Origin: Dermatophagoides farinae
Lineage: Eukaryota; Arthropoda; Arachnida; Sarcoptiformes; Pyroglyphidae
Assembly (NCBI RefSeq): GCF_024713945.1
Contig: NC_134678.1
Location: 496,001-560,000, forward strand
Direction of reading: 5' to 3'
DNA: 64,000 bases
Below the pieces are notes generated by a model that was not told where the DNA came from, made no database searches, and saw only the letters and a list, made by a program, of their open reading frames with translations. The position numbers and the translations under genes are program-made. Positions 58,391 to 64,000 of the stretch are shown here, piece by piece. The first letter of the stretch is position 1. Each line of letters starts with the position of its first letter.

Positions 58391-59466
58391 ATGGAATCAA
58401 TATCAAAAAATGTATCGGCTGAAGCCATACAAATGTTGGAAACATTTTGGAAACGTGAAATGGTATCCGTACAGAATACTACTTGTGTAAGTTTTTCTTT
58501 CAGTAAAAAAAAAATTTTTTTTGAATCATGATTATCCATTTATTATTCACAGAATGATTTCAGAAACCAAGAATTGCCATTAGCAAGAATCAAAAAAATT
58601 ATGAAACTAGACGAAGATGTCCAGGTTTGATTTTCAATTATAATTTCATTTCATTAAATTTTTTGATTTTGTTTCTTTTTCAATTTTTCAGATGATCTCC
58701 GCTGAAGCGCCTGTTTTATTTGCTAAAGCTGTCGAAATGTTTATAGCAGAATTATCATTACGTGCATGGATTAATACCGAAGAGAATAAACGGCGAACAT
58801 TACAAAGGAATGATATATCAACAGCAATATCTAAATATGATCAATTCGATTTTCTTATCGATATTGTACCACGTGAAACAAAACCAGTGAATAGAAAATC
58901 AGATACACGTGGATCGAATACGATTACAAATCAAGATCAATATAATTATTTGGTACAAATTCCACAAACACCATCAACCATACATCATCATACGGGTACT
59001 GGACAGCCTATACAAATACTTCAAACAACACCAAATCAGTCAAATCAATTTTCATTATCACCACAGATTATTCAAGTTCCAATTCAATCATCATCATCAT
59101 CATCGACTAATCATGATGCCACCACACATATTATCAATCAAAATTCACAAGGTAAGCTAAATATTCAGTTTTAGAAATCGGATTAATTTTTGGTTTGTTT
59201 TTCTAGTACAACAATTACCCATAACATTATCATCACAACAATATCAAACATTAATACAGAATCAAAATTCTAATCAACAACAAATTTTATTGCCCACACA
59301 ATATCTTGCCACCAATACACATGGACAAATGGTTCAAACATTAATATCAACATCATCATCGCAAGCATTGAATAATTCAACCAACATCAACAACAATAAC
59401 AACAAAATCATTACACAACAAACAAATCGTTCACATTCAACCATTGCACAATCACGACCATCTTGA
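58391..59466 (+). CDS. NFYC: NF-YC, CCAAT-binding factor subunit C
   Basis: Histone-fold subunit of the trimeric CCAAT-box factor NF-Y. Four exons, 58391-58486, 58553-58624, 58692-59151 and 59207-59466, give 295 residues. The histone fold is [40 protein letters not shown] and [20 protein letters not shown], followed by [18 protein letters not shown]; this is the strongly conserved NF-YC core. The N-terminus WKREMVSVQ and the fold are on small exons. The C-terminal half is Gln/Ser/Thr-rich, as in the activation domain. It converges on RPS12, 105 bases apart. Confidence 0.97.
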
Positions 59467-59571
59467 CAATATTAGATGGCAAAAATGAAATCAATTTTCT
59501 TTTAAAATTAATTCATATTTTTTATTTTATGATGAAATTAATAAAAAAGTTTTTTTTCTGTTCAAAATACA

Positions 59572-60083
59572 TTAAGCTTTGACATTTTTTTCGCTTAAAT
59601 ATTGTCTCAAAAAATTCAAACCCGGTGTTGCTTCCACCCAATCTTTGACCACGACACATGAACAACCAACAACTTTACGGGCTTTACCTTCTTTATCAAT
59701 CTTACACATACCGGCCCATTCACCAAGTTTTTTATTATCATCAACTTTAACCAAATCAATATTGTGTTCAGCACAAAGTGCTTCAACCAATTTAATATAT
59801 GTTGGCTCATCACAATTCGAAGCCAAAACACAAAGCAAAGCCTCACGTCTGTAGGGAAAACAAAAGGGAGTTACAATGGAATAATGATGATCCAAAATAA
59901 TAACTTACTTATCTAATGCTTTGGTTGCCTGATGTAAACCTTTTACAAGACCATCATGGGTAAGTGAGGTTTTTAAAACTTCTTGCAAAGCTGTATTCAA
60001 ATCGAGTGGTCTATATTATTTAAAGAAAAATAAAATTGCAATTCTACATTTGAATTCAATCGAAAAAAAACTTACTCAGCCAT
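59572..60083 (-). CDS. RpS12: Ribosomal protein S12 (eS12)
   Basis: Cytosolic small-subunit ribosomal protein. Three exons, 60083-60076 (eight bases: ATGGCTGA), 60010-59909 and 59848-59572, join to 128 residues. Family blocks: [80 protein letters not shown] and [18 protein letters not shown]. The tail after VKDW is shortened and altered relative to human. The tiny first exon, ending just after MA, is a common layout for ribosomal protein genes. Confidence 0.97.
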
Positions 60084-60688
60084 TTTAAAATTAGTTTTTT
60101 TTTTGTTTGGAACAAAATTTAACCAAAAATACAAATTTTTGATGAACACGAGGCAACAATGCACGAGTCGAGAAAGGAAGTGGAAAAAATGCACACACAC
60201 ACACAAAACAGCGTAACGTACTTTATGAATGGTAGAGATTTTGAAATTTACCAAAAAAAAAATTTTTATTTACATGAATGAATTTAATTGAAAAAAAGGC
60301 AACAGTTAACAAAAATTAATACACAGAGTTGCCCCTTTGAATTTATTTTTTCGTTTTTTCGGTAGTTGTCAATTGATGATGATAGTTTCGTTATGTACAT
60401 ATCAAAATGGATCACAATATATAAGATGTAAAGAGATATATAGATAATACAAGACAAGCGTAAGAAGAAGAAGAGGGAAAAAAATAGAGAACACAAATTT
60501 GAAAAATAAAAAAAAAAAAAATTCGATGATAGAAATTAATTACAAATTCGTGATAGAAAAGTGTGTCTGTTGGTGTGTTGAATGATAATTTTCTTTGGAT
60601 ATATTGATGATGATGACTTTTTTTTGGATTCAATGATTGAGAGATTTCGATGTCGATTCAGATGAGCATTTTTGATTTGATACATTAT
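60084..60688. other. RPS12 promoter and Src 3' flank
   Basis: 605 bases between the RPS12 start and the Src stop, both on the minus strand. It is rich in T runs, with AAGAAGAAGA near 60465. No coding exon is seen. Confidence 0.5.
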
Positions 60689-62436
60689 TCAAAATTCTTC
60701 TGCATCTCTATAATTTGGTTCAGCAGCCACAAGAAAATCATCGAAAAAACCGTATAAATATTCAAATGTAGGACGTTTTTCTGGATCAGCATCCCAACAT
60801 TGCCGCATTATTGAATAGACAGAATCGGAACATTCACAATTTGTTGGTTTAGGCATACGATAGCCACGTTCAACCTGTTCAATGACTTCACGATTATGCA
60901 TGCCTATATAATATATAAATTATATATCGTTAATTAATGAATTTTTTAATGAAAAAAAAGAAAAATCTAAACATTACCTGGATATGGTACTTGTCCATGT
61001 GTAATAAGTTCGTATAGTAAAATTCCATAACTCCAAACATCAGATTTGATGGAAAATTTACCATATAAAGCAGCTTCAGGTGCTGTCCATTTGATGGGAA
61101 ATTTAGCACCTTGTCTGGCGGTATATTCGGAATCTTCGATAACTCGAGCTAGACCAAAATCAGCAACTTTAACGATACGATTTTTACCCACCAAAATATT
61201 TCGAGCAGCAAGATCACGATGAATAAGTTTTTGACTTTCAAGAAAAGCCATTCCACTGGCTATTTGAGCGGCCATATCAAGAAGATCGTTGATTTTTAAT
61301 AATTTGCCTTCACGTTTCCGTAGATAATCCAAAAGACTACCGTTACACATAAATTCGGTAACGATTAATAATGGTTCACCTTGTGAACAAACACCAAATA
61401 ATGGGACAAGTTTTTCATGTCGACATTTTCGCATGATTGCCGCCTCTTCCAGGAATGCTTGTGGTGACATCGTACCCGGCTTAAGCATTTTGATTGCTAC
61501 TTCAACTTGGCCACGGTATGTACCATAGAATACTTTGCCAAAATTACCGCCACCTAATTCACGAACAAATTGTAGATCATCACGATCAATTTCATCTTTT
61601 TTCGATGGCCACAGACATGGTTTAGCTTTTGGACATGGTTTCGTCAATACATGACATAGACCATTAGCACTTTCAGAATAATATGCAACAAGTTCTTGTA
61701 ATGAACTGAAAGTTTTTCTTGTGGTTACATAGAATCCACCATTATCCATGGCTTTTATCTTATAATGTTTAACATGTTCCCGTTTTTGTTGATCAATATC
61801 TTTGATTGATAATGAATAGGCACCGGCAGTTTGTTCACTATAACGAATAAGATAAGTTCCTCTTGGATTATTTGGACAAAGTAATAGTTTTTCCGCTTCT
61901 CTTCGTGAGATTTTGCCAAAAAACCATCTATAAATATCAAGAAAAAAAATCACCGATTAATTAACAAAATATTGAATCCTAAACACTTACTCTTCCATTT
62001 CAATCACTTCGGATACAACATAATTCATGGGAATGTAACCTTTTTGATTGGTCGTAAGATGTTTTGCAAGCCACCAATCTGGATCCGTATCATCAACAAT
62101 TTGTAAACGATCACCTTTTCGAAAGCTTAAATCACCTTCATCATTAGCAAAATAATTATATAATGCAATGACTATTTTGTTTGAATGTTTTGATGAATTC
62201 GAAACCGATGCTAATGCCGATGATGATTGTGATGATTGAGCTTTATTTGAACTATTCACTACATCATGATTATTAGTTGTATTGGATTTATTATTAACAT
62301 TCTGTGATGATGTCACTGAATTTCGATGTAGATTTGAATCCAATTTTGAATTCTGTGATCTTGTTTGATCACAATAGGATTCTTTTGAATTGGAAAAGAA
62401 ATTATTCGATTCTTCTGATGTTACACAATTACCCAT
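60689..62436 (-). CDS. Src: Src-family non-receptor tyrosine kinase
   Basis: Membrane-attached signalling kinase. Three exons, 62436-61991, 61927-60978 and 60903-60689, give 536 residues, the same length as vertebrate Src. MGNC at the start predicts N-myristoylation on Gly2 and a palmitoylated Cys4. A Ser/Asn-rich unique region is followed by SH3 ([37 protein letters not shown]) and SH2 ([25 protein letters not shown] with the phosphotyrosine-binding Arg). The kinase domain has [15 protein letters not shown] (ATP Lys), [15 protein letters not shown], the activation-loop Tyr in [12 protein letters not shown] and WTAPEA. The tail has a C-terminal regulatory Tyr in [10 protein letters not shown], so the inhibitory switch is kept. 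[14 protein letters not shown] is closest in look to Src64-type linkers, but the subfamily is not settled. Confidence 0.97.
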
Positions 62437-64000
62437 TATTTTTTTTTTTGGTTTGATTCGGTGAAGTTTTTTTTTCAGTACAAAAAAAACAAGTTAATCG
62501 ATAGAAAAATTAGAGATCTCAATATGTAAATCTTCGTTTTCTTCTTCAATGAATGAAAAGTGTAAAATGAAAAAATTTTGGTTGTCTTTTCTTTTTTTTG
62601 GTTAAACAATGGTTGAAGAATATTCTTGCATCTTGATTTCATCATCACTTTGGTGGTGGTGATGATGATTGATCCAGGATAAAAATGTATGTATTGTATA
62701 CATGTTTTTTTTTTTTTTTTTTTTGGTTAATATCGCCTGATAATGTTGATGATGATGACGAATGGAGAGAAAAAAAAACGTTGCAATAACGTTTTTGTTA
62801 AGTTTGGTTTGAAACAACTAAAAACAGACAGACGAATGAATCGAAGAAAAAATATTTTTTTTTCTTTGGCAGAAAATATTCTCACAAAAGTTGAAGAATG
62901 TAAAAATTTCGTTGATGATAGATAGATAATTTTTTTTTTGTTTGAAAAAAAATCACAGAATAAATTTTGAATCGAATGAGAAATCGAAAATTGTTTTTTT
63001 TCAAAGATAAAAAAAAATTGGAATGGGTAAAATCAAATACGGCTCATTCGTAAAATTATATTATTATTATTATTATTATTACGGATCGGGTGTTGTGTAT
63101 GTGATGTGAGATGAGATAGATGCCTGTTGCTGTTTATTAGACTTGATTTCTTCTTCTGCTAATGCTGCTCCGGCTATTTTGGAACTATAATAATAAAAAA
63201 AAATTATATACAAGGAAGATCTATGTTGTTGGATTGGACATTGTTGGTGGTATTGATGATCATAATGATGATGATGATGATGAGAGAATAAAGGGGAAGC
63301 AATATGAGATGTAAGGAAAAATATATAAAAATAACAGGCCAACTCCTACCATATAGTATTGAATTTTTTCAAAAAAAAAAAAAAAGAAAAGTTGAGCAAT
63401 ACTTTGAATGCGGGGATAAATGAAAATAATAATAAAATTTTCCTTATTCTTTTATCAACTTCTTCTTCTTTTTCCTTGAATGATCGACCACTACTAACTA
63501 ATACTGCTGCTACTAGAATTTAAAAAAAAATGAATAAAATGCTTTGACAAAAGAAAGAAAAAGAAACTTAAAGACACTATACTATACTATACGACAAACG
63601 AATACGACGACGACGACGACTCGAAATATATTTTACCTGTATTACTTTAGCTGCTGCAATAATACTAATTGGTGCTGCTGACATTAAACACAAAACAAAA
63701 TAAAATCGATCAACCGACAGGTAGATAGAGTGTTTTTTATACTCATCACACACACGCAAAAAGATGATGAACATCATCATCATATACCTCTTAATCTTTG
63801 TGGGGAGGGGCACACACACACACACGTTCGATTTTCGAATATAAAGAAAAAAAAAATTACACGGACAGACACAAACTATTATTACTCACACACCGCGATA
63901 CAATAAGCCACCGCGCCCCCTAGGTAGATGTATAAGAATTAATTTTTTTTTCCGATTCGATTACTTTCATTGGCTATAGATGGCGTTAACGAATGCTTCT
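62437..64000. other. Src upstream region, gene-poor
   Basis: 1.56 kb of poly(T/A), GAT repeats (63261-63280), a TTA run (63058-63081) and CA tracts (63811-63825). On the minus strand a donor (ACAG|GTAAAA near 63642) closes a short open stretch that starts MSAAPISIIAAAKVIQ; this could be a leader exon of Src or the first exon of a gene I cannot complete. The end of the window (63900-63925) has a small GC-rich patch. Confidence 0.4.

Noticed and set aside
63577-63720. Minus-strand stretch MSAAPISIIAAAKVIQ ending at a good donor, with an open stretch further on at 63079-63190
   Set aside because: The phases of donor and acceptor do not match and neither piece resembles a known family. Kept only as a possible leader exon of Src or an unfinished gene.
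1-64000. tRNA, rRNA, CRISPR array or operon-type features
   Set aside because: No cloverleaf with A and B boxes, no rRNA-like stretch and no spaced repeats were recognised by eye; the DNA is clearly eukaryotic.

Overview
The window is AT-rich eukaryotic nuclear DNA with compact, intron-containing animal genes. Most introns are about 50-110 bases with plain GT...AG ends, proteins carry long Asn, Gln, His and Ser runs, and the intergenic DNA is full of CAT/GAT and CA microsatellites and poly(T) runs. Gene content is metazoan and arthropod-like (a Pox-meso type Pax gene, an Src kinase, beta-spectrin, a divergent seven-transmembrane chemoreceptor-like gene). Compactness and low-complexity style fit an astigmatid mite such as a house dust mite or a relative; the organism call is inference. 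Exon phases were joined by eye for every multi-exon gene; all close in frame except scramblase copy 2 (broken front end) and the chemoreceptor (one base short).

Layout: beta-spectrin, 5' truncated (1-5321, +); CoREST (6156-7907, -); a probable complex I MNLL/NDUFB1 subunit (8230-8436, -); RRP15 (8839-9532, -), divergent from DNA topoisomerase II (10034-14917, +); EML-type WD40 protein (16058-19484, +); COA6 (19670-19954, -), divergent from ethanolaminephosphotransferase (20895-22400, +); a two-finger PLAG-type zinc-finger protein (25017-27006, +); a Sam68/KHDRBS-type STAR protein (27943-29319, -); ABCC10-like transporter (31058-35612, -), divergent from TAF1B (35808-38060, +); MRPL13 (-) and MRPL33 (+), divergent around 38.8 kb; NAA30 (39643-40410, +); a 5.4 kb gene-free stretch in front of Pox meso (45796-47739, +); a divergent histone H3, CENP-A candidate (47868-48425, -), divergent from TAF7 (48721-50021, +).

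The rearranged part is 50.3-57.1 kb. A 1.65 kb unit holding a phospholipid scramblase gene is tandemly duplicated. A scrap of RAD51 exon 2 lies at the junction, and a 180-base piece matching the RAD51 upstream flank lies behind the second copy. A broken LINE RNase H relic and a chemoreceptor-like gene then separate this from the real RAD51 (56835-58085, +). NF-YC (58391-59466, +), RPS12 (59572-60083, -) and an Src-family kinase (60689-62436, -) close the window.

Functionally this is a housekeeping neighbourhood (mitochondrial complex I, complex IV assembly and mitoribosome; ribosome biogenesis; Pol I and Pol II factors; DNA repair and topology) with several head-to-head pairs that probably share short bidirectional promoters. 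The most interesting items are the CENP-A candidate, the scramblase/RAD51 duplication history with a relocated splice acceptor, the chemoreceptor with a homopolymer frameshift, the two-finger PLAG protein and the NAA30 P-loop change. I did not find a clearly new multi-gene system.
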